Notes: a model not told the origin generated them from the sequence alone. A DNA stretch of 39,893 nt from Nostoc sp. CHAB 5836 (GCF_020829445.1 NZ_JAIVFV010000056.1:1-39893); one strand, 5' to 3'. Shown: positions 1 through 8,697, counted from the first letter of the stretch. Numbers and translations are program-made.

Positions 1-2405
1 AGCTAAACCTCCAACTATTAGTTTCGCGTCAAGGTGTCCTTGGCCCTGCTATTTTAGTTACCTTTCTACTCAGTTTGCTTTGTCTAAATTTAGGAAATGT
101 AGATCAACTTGTCACAGTAGCAGGCACTTGTTATCTCATGTCTATTATGGGACTACATCTGGGGTTATGGCTGTGTCGGGGACAACCACAGGTGTTATGG
201 CCTTGGTGGTCACTTGGTTTTTTCTTGGTAGAAGCGGTAGTTCTAATAGTTGGAGGTTTAGCTTTGAATGGGAAACAATTTTTAGTCGGATTATTATTAC
301 CCATTGTTCTGAACCTAGGAGATGTAGCGTTACGTCGCTTAAGATTTGCACCATTACACCCGAACTGGTGGACACAGCGCTACGAGGTTAAACCTGGTAA
401 AAACAACCCAGACTTTGTAGTACTACAAGTGGTTGTTTTAGTATCATTAATTTGTATTACTGCCATAATTAGTTGGGTGATCCGCGATTTTTTAGATAGA
501 CTTTCTACTAATCCTCAAAACTCTTTACTCGCTATTCTGTTAGTGACGCTTTCTTTTACAGGGGTAGCGATCGCTTGCTGGACAACTTTACCACAAATTA
601 TTGCTATTGATGAAGCACGCAAACAAGCAAGAAACCTATTTATTACTACTCTCGATACCATTCCGGATACTGTTTTAGTATTAGATGAAAGTGGAGTGAT
701 TTTTCAGACAAATACTGCTGCTGAAGAATTATTTCAAATACGTGTTGAACACTTGCTTGGACAAAACTTGAATCAACTTCTAATATGCTATCAGGGTAAG
801 CCGGAGCAATGGTCTGTTAGGAGTGAGCAAACTTTAAAAATCAACCAAGGTTTACGAATTGTTGAATCGACTATTTCACGGCCATTTAATTCCCAGATAC
901 GGGAGTATATTGTTATTATCCGTGACATCACTAAGCGGAAGCTAGCAGAGGAAGAATTAATCCAGTACCGTTATCAGCTTGAGCAGTTGGTGCTAGAACG
1001 CACTATTGAACTTATTAAAGTTAATCAACAACTTCAACAAGACATTATCAAGCGTGAAGAAGCACAAGGCCAATTACTGCACAATAGTCTTCATGACGGG
1101 CTAACAGGATTACCTAACCAGCAATTATTTATGGATCGGGTACAGCAGGCAATAGAACGTAGTAAACAGCAAAATAATTATTTATTTGCCGTACTCTTCT
1201 TAGACCTAGACCGCTTTAAAGTTGTTAATGATAGCCTTGGGCATTTACTAGGAAATCAGCTTTTAATTGCCCTTTCTCATCGGCTAAAGTCAGTTCTGCG
1301 AACTGGAGACATAGTTGCCCGTTTTGGCGGAGACGAGTTCACCATCTTAATTGAGGAAATTGAGGATATTAGCACCGCCATACAAGTAGCCGAGCGAATT
1401 AAAAAGGTTCTAACTTTGCCATTTCAATTAAATGAGCATCGGGTGTTTACAAATGTTAGTATTGGCATCGCTTTAAGTAGAGCAGATTATCAGCAAGCAG
1501 TACAGGTTCTGCGGGACGCCGATGTGGCAATGTATTGTGCCAAAGCACTCGGTAAGGCACGTTATGAGGTCTTTGACCCAAAGATGCACGAGGGTGCAGC
1601 TTTGCTGTTGGAGTTAGAAACTGCTCTGCGAAATGCGCTACTCAAGCAAGAAGAATTTCGTCTTGATTACCAGCCAATTATTTCACTGACAACTGGCAAA
1701 ATTATTGGATTTGAGGCATTGATACGTTGGTATCATCCAGAACGAGGACTTATTTCCCCTCAAGATTTTATTCCCCTGGCCGAGGAAACTGGAATGATCG
1801 TTAATATCGGGCAATGGGTGCTTTATGAAGCCTGTGACCAAATGCATAAATGGCATAAACAATTTCCTACCTCACTACCTCTGACAATTAGTGTAAATTT
1901 TTCTGGTAAACAAATTACCCAACCTGATGTACTCCAACAGATTAAACATATTTTGCAGCAAACTGGACTGGAGCCATCCTGTTTGAAATTGGAGATTACT
2001 GAAACCTTGTTAATGGATAATTTTGAATTAGCTACCACTGTGCTTTCCGAGTTAACAGCGCTCAATATCGAGATGCACATGGATGATTTTGGTACTGGTT
2101 ATTCATCCTTGAGTTATCTGCACCGCTTACCAATTAAAACACTTAAGATTGACCGATCTTTTGTGACTAGTATAGGTAGTAAAGGAGAAAACTTAGAAAT
2201 TATTCGAGCGATTGTGACATTAGCCCATAATTTAAATATGTCTGTAACAGCAGAAGGGATAGAAACTGTAGAGCAATTAGCACAATTGAAGGTTTTACAA
2301 TGTGATTATGGACAAGGGTATTTTTTCTTACCACCTATGGGACGTGCAGAAGTAGAAATACTACTTGCTGCTAACTTGTGCGCCAAAAACTTTTTAAATA
2401 GATAA
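1..2405 (+). CDS. Transporter-like membrane domain / PAS / GGDEF / EAL protein (5' partial)
   Basis: Bifunctional c-di-GMP enzyme candidate at the inner membrane. The frame is open back to base 3 with no stop, so the TTG at 75 is not a convincing start and the true 5' end lies outside the window. The visible N-terminus has several hydrophobic segments resembling the last helices of an APC amino-acid permease (inferred), then two more hydrophobic segments (about 420-590), a PAS domain (about 640-930), a short coiled coil, GGDEF (motif at 1326-1340) and EAL (motif at 1713-1721). GGDEF is intact and preceded five residues earlier by RTGD, a canonical RxxD inhibitory site. EAL keeps LEITET, DDFGTGYSS and AEGIE. 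Both synthase and phosphodiesterase activities are therefore possible; the net direction cannot be read. The PAS and permease-like parts probably sense a ligand or redox state. Confidence 0.9.
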   Translation, partial: LNLQLLVSRQGVLGPAILVTFLLSLLCLNLGNVDQLVTVAGTCYLMSIMGLHLGLWLCRGQPQVLWPWWSLGFFLVEAVVLIVGGLALNGKQFLVGLLLPIVLNLGDVALRRLRFAPLHPNWWTQRYEVKPGKNNPDFVVLQVVVLVSLICITAIISWVIRDFLDRLSTNPQNSLLAILLVTLSFTGVAIACWTTLPQIIAIDEARKQARNLFITTLDTIPDTVLVLDESGVIFQTNTAAEELFQIRVEHLLGQNLNQLLICYQGKPEQWSVRSEQTLKINQGLRIVESTISRPFNSQIREYIVIIRDITKRKLAEEELIQYRYQLEQLVLERTIELIKVNQQLQQDIIKREEAQGQLLHNSLHDGLTGLPNQQLFMDRVQQAIERSKQQNNYLFAVLFLDLDRFKVVNDSLGHLLGNQLLIALSHRLKSVLRTGDIVARFGGDEFTILIEEIEDISTAIQVAERIKKVLTLPFQLNEHRVFTNVSIGIALSRADYQQAVQVLRDADVAMYCAKALGKARYEVFDPKMHEGAALLLELETALRNALLKQEEFRLDYQPIISLTTGKIIGFEALIRWYHPERGLISPQDFIPLAEETGMIVNIGQWVLYEACDQMHKWHKQFPTSLPLTISVNFSGKQITQPDVLQQIKHILQQTGLEPSCLKLEITETLLMDNFELATTVLSELTALNIEMHMDDFGTGYSSLSYLHRLPIKTLKIDRSFVTSIGSKGENLEIIRAIVTLAHNLNMSVTAEGIETVEQLAQLKVLQCDYGQGYFFLPPMGRAEVEILLAANLCAKNFLNR

Positions 2406-2433
2406 AATACTGGCTTCAAATTCTATAGCTGTA

Positions 2434-2467
2434 GTAACGCACCAAACCCTTAATAATGGTGCGTTAC
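2434..2467. repeat. 10-bp-stem palindrome after the GGDEF/EAL gene
   Basis: GTAACGCACC (2434-2443) and GGTGCGTTAC (2458-2467) form a perfect 10-bp stem with a 14-nt loop, 29 bp after the stop codon. There is no T-run, so it is not a classical Rho-independent terminator. It could still stabilise the 3' end of the message. Confidence 0.6.
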
Positions 2468-2568
2468 GCTGTCGCTAACACAACGCCAGTTCGCTCAAGT
2501 CGGGAAACCCGCCCAAACGACTGGCTCCCCTACGTATATTTTCAAAAATCAAGTATGAGTACTATATA

Positions 2569-3726
2569 TTAGTGTAGTACTGGCTGTAGTTGGTAATCTC
2601 CCACATTCTTAAGTAACCCTTCTTCTAACAAAAGTTCATTAACAAAAGTGTCGATTTTATCCCGATCGATATTTTGCATGACTATAAGATGTACCGAGTT
2701 TTCAAAAATTGCTAACTGCCACTTTTTAATTAACCCTTGAGAAGGTTTTTGAAACACTACGGTATTGGAAAATTTATTGAGCATACATGGATATTCTCTG
2801 ATTTTAAGTTGTTGGAAAAGATATTGGGCATTATTAATACAGGTATTTGCTTCTTTAGCTAAACCCTCATAACCTCTTGTTTGGATTGCATACCAGAGAA
2901 TCAGAGGGGTATGACCGTTTCTAGAACCCAGAATTGTTGTATCTATTGAACCAATATATTCAATGGCTGTTTCAACTTTTTTTACCCATTTTTTCTTAGT
3001 TAAAACTACACCGCAAGGCAAGGGAGAACCAATGAATTTAGCAGAAATAGCTATACTATCTATGGGTTTTTGAAAGTTAACTTGCGGAGCGCCATCTATA
3101 AAGGGTAATATTAACCCTGAAAGCGCGGCATCACAATGAATGTAGTAATCTTTAATCTGATGACGTTCTAAAATTTCTATAACTTTATCTAAGTTATCAA
3201 TTGCACCTTTGACAGTAGTGCCAATATTTAAATTTATAATCGGTGGAGAATTACGATTCTCGCTAATGAGTTGTTCAAAATGTTCATAATTCATCTCTCC
3301 ATTAATTTGCGAATTAACAACATTATGTTGGATGCGGAATAATTTGGCTGCTTTGGGTATTGAGTAATGAGAGTCTTCTGATGAGTAAAGAATCCCATTA
3401 GGATAGATTTCTCTTGCTAAGAATATTCCATATAAATTACCTTCAGTTCCGCCAGCAGTAACATAACCCCAAAACTCATTTTCTGGAATCTTGTAGAGTT
3501 CAGCAAAAAAAGATAAGACTTCTTGCTCAAACTTACGAGAATGGAGACCAAAATCTGGCTCAACATATGGATCTCCAGCATTATTTAACAGAAAATTGAA
3601 AAATTTGGCGATCGCACTGTAATCACAACTTAAATTATATGGATAGCCTGCATGAAACTGCGATCGCTGTTCTATTTGAACCAAAAAATCTGCCAACTCT
3701 TTAGCAACAGCAACTTTATTTGACAT
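2569..3726 (-). CDS. Pyridoxal-phosphate-dependent decarboxylase, histidine decarboxylase-like
   Basis: A 385-residue group II PLP decarboxylase, close in length and motifs to the bacterial PLP-type histidine decarboxylase (histidine to histamine and CO2). Visible landmarks are TAGGTEGN (residues 90-97), the cofactor-stacking His120 in SEDSHYS, Asp199 in HCDAALSG (pyridine-nitrogen aspartate) and the presumed Schiff-base Lys230 in AISAKFIGSPLPCGVV. Family members usually read SGHK at this lysine; here it reads SAK, one residue shorter and lacking the preceding His. The ATG at 3726 has an AAGG-type ribosome-binding site about 11 nt upstream. The gene stands alone, with repeats upstream. Substrate could also be another amino acid such as serine; histidine is the best guess from overall similarity. 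Confidence 0.85.
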   Translation of the reverse strand: MSNKVAVAKELADFLVQIEQRSQFHAGYPYNLSCDYSAIAKFFNFLLNNAGDPYVEPDFGLHSRKFEQEVLSFFAELYKIPENEFWGYVTAGGTEGNLYGIFLAREIYPNGILYSSEDSHYSIPKAAKLFRIQHNVVNSQINGEMNYEHFEQLISENRNSPPIINLNIGTTVKGAIDNLDKVIEILERHQIKDYYIHCDAALSGLILPFIDGAPQVNFQKPIDSIAISAKFIGSPLPCGVVLTKKKWVKKVETAIEYIGSIDTTILGSRNGHTPLILWYAIQTRGYEGLAKEANTCINNAQYLFQQLKIREYPCMLNKFSNTVVFQKPSQGLIKKWQLAIFENSVHLIVMQNIDRDKIDTFVNELLLEEGLLKNVGDYQLQPVLH

Positions 3727-4104
3727 ATCTGTGAACCTTTGAAATTTTCTGTTAATGGATGTTTTAGTCTAAATTATACGTATTAATCCATACCTTTATA
3801 TTTTCTTAATAATTGCCTGAATTGCCTGTATTTACGATGAATTTTCCGTAATAACACGCACTGTGTTTCCGCATAAATACTCTAATTTTTTATTCAAAAG
3901 TATATTACCCTTAGACTTACGTACTGCATAAAATAACCATAATATGTGTTACCCAAAATATCTATTTCAGGTGCTGACTGCAACCTGATTTAATCGCATA
4001 CATAACCCACATACCACACTTCAAAATGCAATACATTGATGTTTCAAATAATATTACTAAGCGTAATGAGATCGATTAGTATTAATACTGGGAAGTACAA
4101 GTGA

Positions 4105-4144
4105 GAGCCTTAGCCAGTTAGTTTTATTTGCGTCGCTCTACTTA
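4105..4144 (+). repeat. Element A, right-end fragment
   Basis: About 40 bp matching the right end of the full element A copies at 8566-8697 and elsewhere (CTTAGCCAGTTAG core, then GCG...CTACTTA). The left part is missing. The end abuts or shares a TTA with element B, suggesting that one element inserted at the tip of the other. Confidence 0.6.
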
Positions 4145-4295
4145 TAGCGGTTCTCCCTTGGGTGCAGTACAGTTTTGACCTCTCTCCAAACCTCTCTCCT
4201 AAGAGGAGAGAGGCTTTGAATCTTACTCCCCAACGCTAGAAGGGAAGGGGCTGTTCTTGTTAGGTCTGTATTCCATGCAATTGAGAACCGCTATA
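4143..4295 (+). mobile_element. Element B copy 1, 153-bp MITE-like element
   Basis: Perfect 13-bp terminal inverted repeats TATAGCGGTTCTC / GAGAACCGCTATA bound a non-coding 153-bp sequence. A second copy of the same length lies in opposite orientation at 7768-7920. Small size, terminal repeats and lack of coding capacity fit a non-autonomous MITE; the partner transposase is not in the window. Confidence 0.75.
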
Positions 4296-4360
4296 ACCCA
4301 TGAATTAATAAAGCTTGTGGCATATTTTAACTATGTGCATTTAACCGGATTTGATATTAG

Positions 4361-4536
4361 CTCGACTTTATCCATTTTTTTCGCTACGTGAACGCTGAAG
4401 TTGAAACCTTTGTGGAACAGTAGTTTTAGTTTTTGAATTTTATGGAGAACCTGTAGAGTGGAAAAAGTATTTGCTAAAAAGCCAGGGTTTTTGCCGCATA
4501 AAGAAAACCGAGTTCTTAATTTTGGATAAAGTCGAG
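4361..4536. mobile_element. Element D, 176-bp inverted-repeat element
   Basis: Perfect 14-bp inverted repeats CTCGACTTTATCCA (4361-4374) and TGGATAAAGTCGAG (4523-4536) flank a non-coding AT-rich interior. There is only one copy here, so mobility is inferred from architecture alone. Confidence 0.5.
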
Positions 4537-4568
4537 ATTAGAGGCTGTTTGAAAAGTCTAAACCCCCA

Positions 4569-4595
4569 ACCCCCTCCCCGCAAGCGGAGAGGGGG
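4569..4595 (-). terminator. GC-rich hairpin downstream of ileS
   Basis: A stem of CCCCCTCcCCGC with GCGGaGAGGGGG around an AA turn lies about 85 nt beyond the ileS stop on the minus strand. It is followed by G/T-rich sequence rather than a clean T-run. It resembles a widespread genomic repeat, so a terminator role is only possible. Confidence 0.3.
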
Positions 4596-4678
4596 CTTTC
4601 GATGTACCTCATGTGATTAGGAAACGCTATATACCATATAGCAACACGTATATTTACTATTTTTGACGCCAGTTGTTT

Positions 4679-7585
4679 TTAGAACTCTCCGGCTAAGGCT
4701 GCAACACAGCGATCGCAAATTAGGGGATGTTCTGCTGATTCTCCCACATGAGTGGAGTAGTTCCAACAGCGAATACACTTCGTGTAGGCTTTGCCAACGC
4801 ATTTTTGCCCATCTGCTTTCACTACAGCAATTCCCCAGTCTTCCGTCTGCGCTGTATATTTTAATCCTTGCAAACCTTCAGCAGAATCTAATAATTCCAC
4901 CTCGGAAGTCAGCAACAAATACCGCAGTTCGTCAATACCGTTACCCTTGACAGGATTAAAGGCTTTGATCGCATCGCCTAATTGTTTGTGAGGTATATGA
5001 ATCAAAGCTTTGGCTTCCAGGGAAGAACCAATCAGTTTTTCTATCCTGGCTTGTTCCAACACCTTATTAACATCGGTGCGCAGTTGTCGCAGCCCTTGCC
5101 AAAATTCGGCTAATTCCGGATTCCGCCATTTTTCTTCTACCTGCACCCAACCAGATTCAAACACCGATTTGTAGGGTGTTTTGTAGGGGAGATATTGCCA
5201 GATATCTTCGGCAGTGTGGCATAATACTGGAGCGATCGCTCGTGCTAAATTATCTATTGCGATCTTCAGCACCGTTTGACAACTGCGACGGCGGAAAGCG
5301 TTGGTTGCACTGATGTACAGCCGATCTTTGGCAACATCTAAATAAAAGTTGGATAAATCCACCACGCAGAAATTCTGCATTGTTTGGAAAAAGCGAAAGA
5401 ATTGGAAAGTCTCAAAGGCAACGGTTACTTCCTCAAACACCTCGGTGATCCGGTGCAGCATATAACGGTCAAGTTCGGGCAATTCTTCAAAGGGGATTGC
5501 GTCTTTTTCCGGGTCAAAATCATCCAAGCTACCCAACAAAAACCGCGCCGTATTGCGAATTTTGCCCCTAACATCGTTCATTTGTTTAATGATGTTTTTA
5601 CCAATGCGGACATCAGAGGAATAATCTACCGATGATACCCACAGTCGCAGGACATCTGCACCATAAGGTGGTTCTTCTTTTTTATTTTTTCCGCCTTCAA
5701 TGATTGTATTTGGGTCAACGACATTTCCTTCTGACTTGCTCATCTTCCGCCCTTGTTCGTCCAACACAAAGCCGTGAGTTAGCACAGTTTTGTAAGGTGC
5801 AATGTCATTCACCGCTACACTAGTGAGCAAACTCGATTGGAACCAGCCGCGATGCTGGTCGGAACCTTCCAAATACATATCTGCGGGGTAGTGTAACTCT
5901 GGACGTTGCTTTGTGACAGCTGCCCAAGATGAGCCAGAATCAAACCATACATCCATTGTATCTGTACCTCTGCGGTAAGACTTACCATTTTGGCGATAGG
6001 ATGCTGGTAATAATTCCTCAACTGAAAGTTCCCACCAAGCATCAGAACCAACTTCTGCGATGATTCCTTGGACGTGGTTGATAATTTCTTCATTCAGCAG
6101 TACTTCCCCGGTGGCTTGATCGTAGAAAACGGGAATGGGTACACCCCAAGCCCGTTGACGGGAGATACACCAATCGGAACGTTCCGCTACCATTGGCGTG
6201 ATCCGATTTTCACCTTGGGCTGGAATCCATTTTACCGTGGCGATCGCATGAAGCGCTTCTTCTCTAAATCCCTCCACGGAAGCAAACCATTGTTCGGTGG
6301 CGCGGAAAATCGTTGGCTTCTTCGTCCGCCAATCATAAGGGTATTTGTGGGCGTATGCTTCTTCCTTCAACAAAGAACCAGCCACCGCCAACGCATGAAT
6401 TACCGCCTGATTCCCATCACCCAGCACATTTAACCCGGCAAATTGTCCTGCTTCTTCGGTAAAATCGCCATTATCATCCACTGGTGCAAGGATGGGCAAA
6501 CCGTAACGCTGACCAACAATGTAATCTTCTTGACCATGACCGGGAGCAGTATGTACCAATCCAGTACCCGATTCAGTAGTGATATAATCGCCGCCGACTA
6601 CAATCGCACTTTCCCGGTCAAATAGAGGATGACGGTACGTAGTATGTTCTAAATCATTCCCCTTGAAGGTGGCTTTTAGAGTTAACTCAACTCCCAAGGT
6701 TGAAGATAAACCTTCGACTAAATCAGCAGCAACAATTAAGTATTTGAAATTACTCGGCGCTTCCCCCTCTGGGCGGGAAACTTCCACCACTGCATAGTTC
6801 AAATCTGCATTCACCGCCACCGCCAAATTCCCCGGAATTGTCCAAGGTGTAGTTGTCCAGATCGCCACACCCAAATCTGACTGATATTTTGCCAAAAGTG
6901 GTTTTACAGCTTCCGCCAAACCTGTGATTGGAAAAGCTGCATAGATACTGCGGGAAGTGTGACCTTCAGGATATTCCAACTCAGCTTCCGCCAAAGCGGT
7001 TTTAGAACTCGGACTCCAGTGAACCGGCTTCAAACCCCGATAGATGTAACCCTTTAAAAACATCTGACCGAATACGCCAATTTGCGCTGCTTCATATTCC
7101 GGCTGTAGAGTTAGATAAGGGTGTTCAAAATCACCCCATATCCCGAAACGCTTACAGCTTTTGCTTTGGTCAGCCACCGCTTGGAGAGCAAATTCTTTGG
7201 CTTTTTGCCGCAGTTGTAAAGGCGTTAAGGTTTGCCGTTCTGCTGACTTCATATTCTGCAAAACTTTCAACTCAATTGGCAACCCGTGACAGTCCCAACC
7301 AGGGACGTAGCGAATCTTACGCCCTCGTAGGAGTTGATAGCGATTAATAATATCTTTAAGAATTTTACCTAAGGCATGACCACTATGGAAAGAGCCATTA
7401 GCGTAGGGAGGCCCATCGTGCAGTATAAATAATTCGCCAGGGTTATTTTTCGAGAGGCGATCGTAGATTTTATTTTCTTCCCAAAATTTCTGGATTTCAG
7501 GCTCACGCTTGATGGCGTTTGCCCGCATATCAAAGTTAGTCTTGGGTAGGTTTACAGTATCTTTATAACTTCCTGATTCGGTCAC
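4679..7585 (-). CDS. ileS: Isoleucyl-tRNA synthetase
   Basis: Class I aminoacyl-tRNA synthetase that charges tRNA-Ile in the cytoplasm. The HIGH-type motif reads HSGH in PYANGSFHSGHALGK, the KMSKS loop (near 5727-5746) is exact, the editing (CP1) region lies between them, and the C-terminus carries a zinc site (CIRCW ... CDRC). An in-frame ATG at 7651 would give 990 residues, but conserved protein similarity begins at TESGSYKDTVNLPKTNF. I therefore prefer the GTG at 7585 (968 residues), which fits the roughly 960-residue cyanobacterial enzymes. The ATG has its AGGA only 1-2 nt upstream, which is too close. The gene is monocistronic and flanked at a distance by inverted copies of element B. 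Confidence 0.97.
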   Translation of the reverse strand: MTESGSYKDTVNLPKTNFDMRANAIKREPEIQKFWEENKIYDRLSKNNPGELFILHDGPPYANGSFHSGHALGKILKDIINRYQLLRGRKIRYVPGWDCHGLPIELKVLQNMKSAERQTLTPLQLRQKAKEFALQAVADQSKSCKRFGIWGDFEHPYLTLQPEYEAAQIGVFGQMFLKGYIYRGLKPVHWSPSSKTALAEAELEYPEGHTSRSIYAAFPITGLAEAVKPLLAKYQSDLGVAIWTTTPWTIPGNLAVAVNADLNYAVVEVSRPEGEAPSNFKYLIVAADLVEGLSSTLGVELTLKATFKGNDLEHTTYRHPLFDRESAIVVGGDYITTESGTGLVHTAPGHGQEDYIVGQRYGLPILAPVDDNGDFTEEAGQFAGLNVLGDGNQAVIHALAVAGSLLKEEAYAHKYPYDWRTKKPTIFRATEQWFASVEGFREEALHAIATVKWIPAQGENRITPMVAERSDWCISRQRAWGVPIPVFYDQATGEVLLNEEIINHVQGIIAEVGSDAWWELSVEELLPASYRQNGKSYRRGTDTMDVWFDSGSSWAAVTKQRPELHYPADMYLEGSDQHRGWFQSSLLTSVAVNDIAPYKTVLTHGFVLDEQGRKMSKSEGNVVDPNTIIEGGKNKKEEPPYGADVLRLWVSSVDYSSDVRIGKNIIKQMNDVRGKIRNTARFLLGSLDDFDPEKDAIPFEELPELDRYMLHRITEVFEEVTVAFETFQFFRFFQTMQNFCVVDLSNFYLDVAKDRLYISATNAFRRRSCQTVLKIAIDNLARAIAPVLCHTAEDIWQYLPYKTPYKSVFESGWVQVEEKWRNPELAEFWQGLRQLRTDVNKVLEQARIEKLIGSSLEAKALIHIPHKQLGDAIKAFNPVKGNGIDELRYLLLTSEVELLDSAEGLQGLKYTAQTEDWGIAVVKADGQKCVGKAYTKCIRCWNYSTHVGESAEHPLICDRCVAALAGEF

Positions 7586-8058
7586 AGTCTCATGCCTAGA
7601 ATTAGGTGTGCAGGTTTTATTAATTATAGAAGATGACCTGATCACCAACATTTCCTATTTGAACGTAAGTTAGACACGTCTCGCGTCTGGGGTCTCCCCT
7701 TCGTTGTGGATCTGGCGTGTGGGGTGCAATGACTGTGAGAATCATAACTAATTACCTGGACATGATGTATGGCGGTTCTCAATTGCATGGAATACAGACC
7801 TAACAAGAACAGCCCCTTCCCTACTAGCGTTGGGGAGTAAGACTCAAAGCTTCTTTCCTTTTAGAAGAGAGGAATGGAAGTGAGGTCAGAGTGTATTGCT
7901 TCCATTCTAGAAGCGCTATAAAACCAGGGAGAGGTTTCTAGGTAATCAGGAATTTTGCGGAAGTTGGGAGTTAATCAACAGAAAGTAGTATACTTTCCTA
8001 GGTTCGCTAACTATCGAAAGGTTTCGTTTAAAAATAAATAATTTTGGGGTTGCTCTAA
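7586..8058. other. Repeat-containing region between ileS and the CNB gene
   Basis: Divergent promoter space for ileS (minus) and the CNB gene (plus). It contains a GACGC/GGGGAGACCCC-type repeat at about 7676-7722 whose reverse complement recurs near 27410-27460, then element B copy 2 (7768-7920), then about 140 bp with no recognised feature. No gene is seen. Confidence 0.6.
7768..7920 (-). mobile_element. Element B copy 2, inverted
   Basis: Reverse-complement copy of the 153-bp element at 4143-4295, of identical length. The central block (ACTCCCCAACGCTAG through TGCATGGAAT) is nearly identical; the other half has diverged. Its outer ends read TATGGCGGTTCTC and AGAAGCGCTATA, so the terminal repeats have decayed slightly. 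Confidence 0.75.
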
Positions 8059-8151
8059 TAGACATCTCCGAAAAAGAATTGTTTCGACGTAGCACTGCTA
8101 CGTCGAAACAAGGGTTCTGGGTAACGCATATTTAATTTCTGGAGATGTCTA
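8059..8151 (+). mobile_element. Element C copy 1, MITE-like, abutting the CNB start codon
   Basis: A 93-bp element with TAGACATCTCC / GGAGATGTCTA terminal repeats. Its interior has a 16-bp perfect palindrome (8079-8094 with 8096-8111, a single C at the centre) and a conserved right half (ACAAGGGTTCTGGGTAACGC...). The right end is the base immediately before the ATG at 8152. The GGAG of the terminal repeat (8141-8144) sits 7 nt from that ATG. Confidence 0.75.
8141..8144 (+). promoter_or_regulatory. Shine-Dalgarno sequence inside element C
   Basis: GGAG followed by 7 nt and ATG is a well-spaced ribosome-binding site. It belongs to the right terminal repeat of element C, so the mobile element appears to provide the translation signal for the CNB gene. 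Confidence 0.6.
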
Positions 8152-8520
8152 ATGGTAAGTCCTGTGGTAACAGTCAGTATCTTTCAAAAACAACCCGACC
8201 CAAAAGTATTTTTAGCAGGTCAAGTCATCTTTGAGGAAGGACAGCCGGGTGATCAGATGTACGGCATTCTGGAAGGAGAGGTAGATATATTAGTCAATGG
8301 CAAAGTTGTAGAAACCATTGATCCGGGCGAAGTTTTTGGTGTCGGGGTACTTGTAGGAGTCAAAAATAGAACTTATACAGCGATCGCCAAGGGAGATTGC
8401 AAATTGGTTTTCCTTGATGAGAGAAGGTTTCTGTTTGCCGTTCAGGAAACACCCATGTTTGCTATAGAGGTGATGAAAAGTTACTCAGAGCGTCTGAGTC
8501 GCTTGCAGCGTATGGTCTAA
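8152..8520 (+). CDS. Small stand-alone cyclic-nucleotide-binding-domain protein
   Basis: A 122-residue protein consisting of one CNB (CAP_ED) beta-barrel: GQVIFEEGQPGDQMYGILEGEVDILVNGK is the typical first half, followed by a phosphate-binding-cassette region and a C-terminal helix ending RLSRLQRMV. There is no DNA-binding or enzymatic domain, so it would work as a small sensor or adaptor. The cassette reads FGVGVLVGVKNRTYTA, keeping the Arg but lacking the usual FGE glutamate that contacts the ribose, so cAMP/cGMP binding is doubtful. The start is fixed by the SD in element C. Cellular role unknown. Confidence 0.85.
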   Translation: MVSPVVTVSIFQKQPDPKVFLAGQVIFEEGQPGDQMYGILEGEVDILVNGKVVETIDPGEVFGVGVLVGVKNRTYTAIAKGDCKLVFLDERRFLFAVQETPMFAIEVMKSYSERLSRLQRMV

Positions 8521-8565
8521 AGCAGTTCAGCAGACACAAGGTAATGACCTGTGTGGCTCTTAAAG

Positions 8566-8697
8566 TAAGTAAGTTGGCGCGAAAAAATCAAAGTATGTTA
8601 CGAAACGTAAATAGCCTTAAAATCTTTACTAGTGACCAATTGACTTAGGACAAATGACAGACTTAGCCAGTTAGCTTTAATTGCGCCGACCTACTTA
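8566..8697 (+). mobile_element. Element A copy 1 (132 bp)
   Basis: Ends TAAGTAAGTTGGCGC and GCGCCGACCTACTTA are imperfect inverted repeats (13 of 15). The interior carries TATGTTACGAAACGTAAA and TTAGCCAGTTAGCTTTAATT, shared with copies at 9124, 14296 and 19948. There is no coding capacity. Confidence 0.75.

Larger units (their letters stand above)
3727..4678. other. 952-bp intergenic region made largely of repeats
   Basis: This gap lies between the divergent side of the decarboxylase gene and the 3' end of ileS. It holds the decarboxylase promoter region (AT-rich, 3727-4080), a right-end fragment of element A (4105-4144), a full element B (4143-4295), a 176-bp inverted-repeat element D (4361-4536) and a GC-rich hairpin (about 4569-4595). 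I see no gene in it. Confidence 0.7.

Noticed and set aside
75-77. TTG as the true start of the GGDEF/EAL gene
   Set aside because: The frame stays open to the window edge and the upstream codons encode another hydrophobic helix, so the gene is 5'-truncated by the window.
6068-6433. 121-codon plus-strand ORF within ileS
   Set aside because: Antisense shadow of a well-supported essential gene, no ribosome-binding site.
7586-7651. N-terminal extension of IleS from the ATG at 7651
   Set aside because: The 22 extra residues look unlike the synthetase family, whose conserved sequence starts at the GTG at 7585; the ATG has an SD placed too close.
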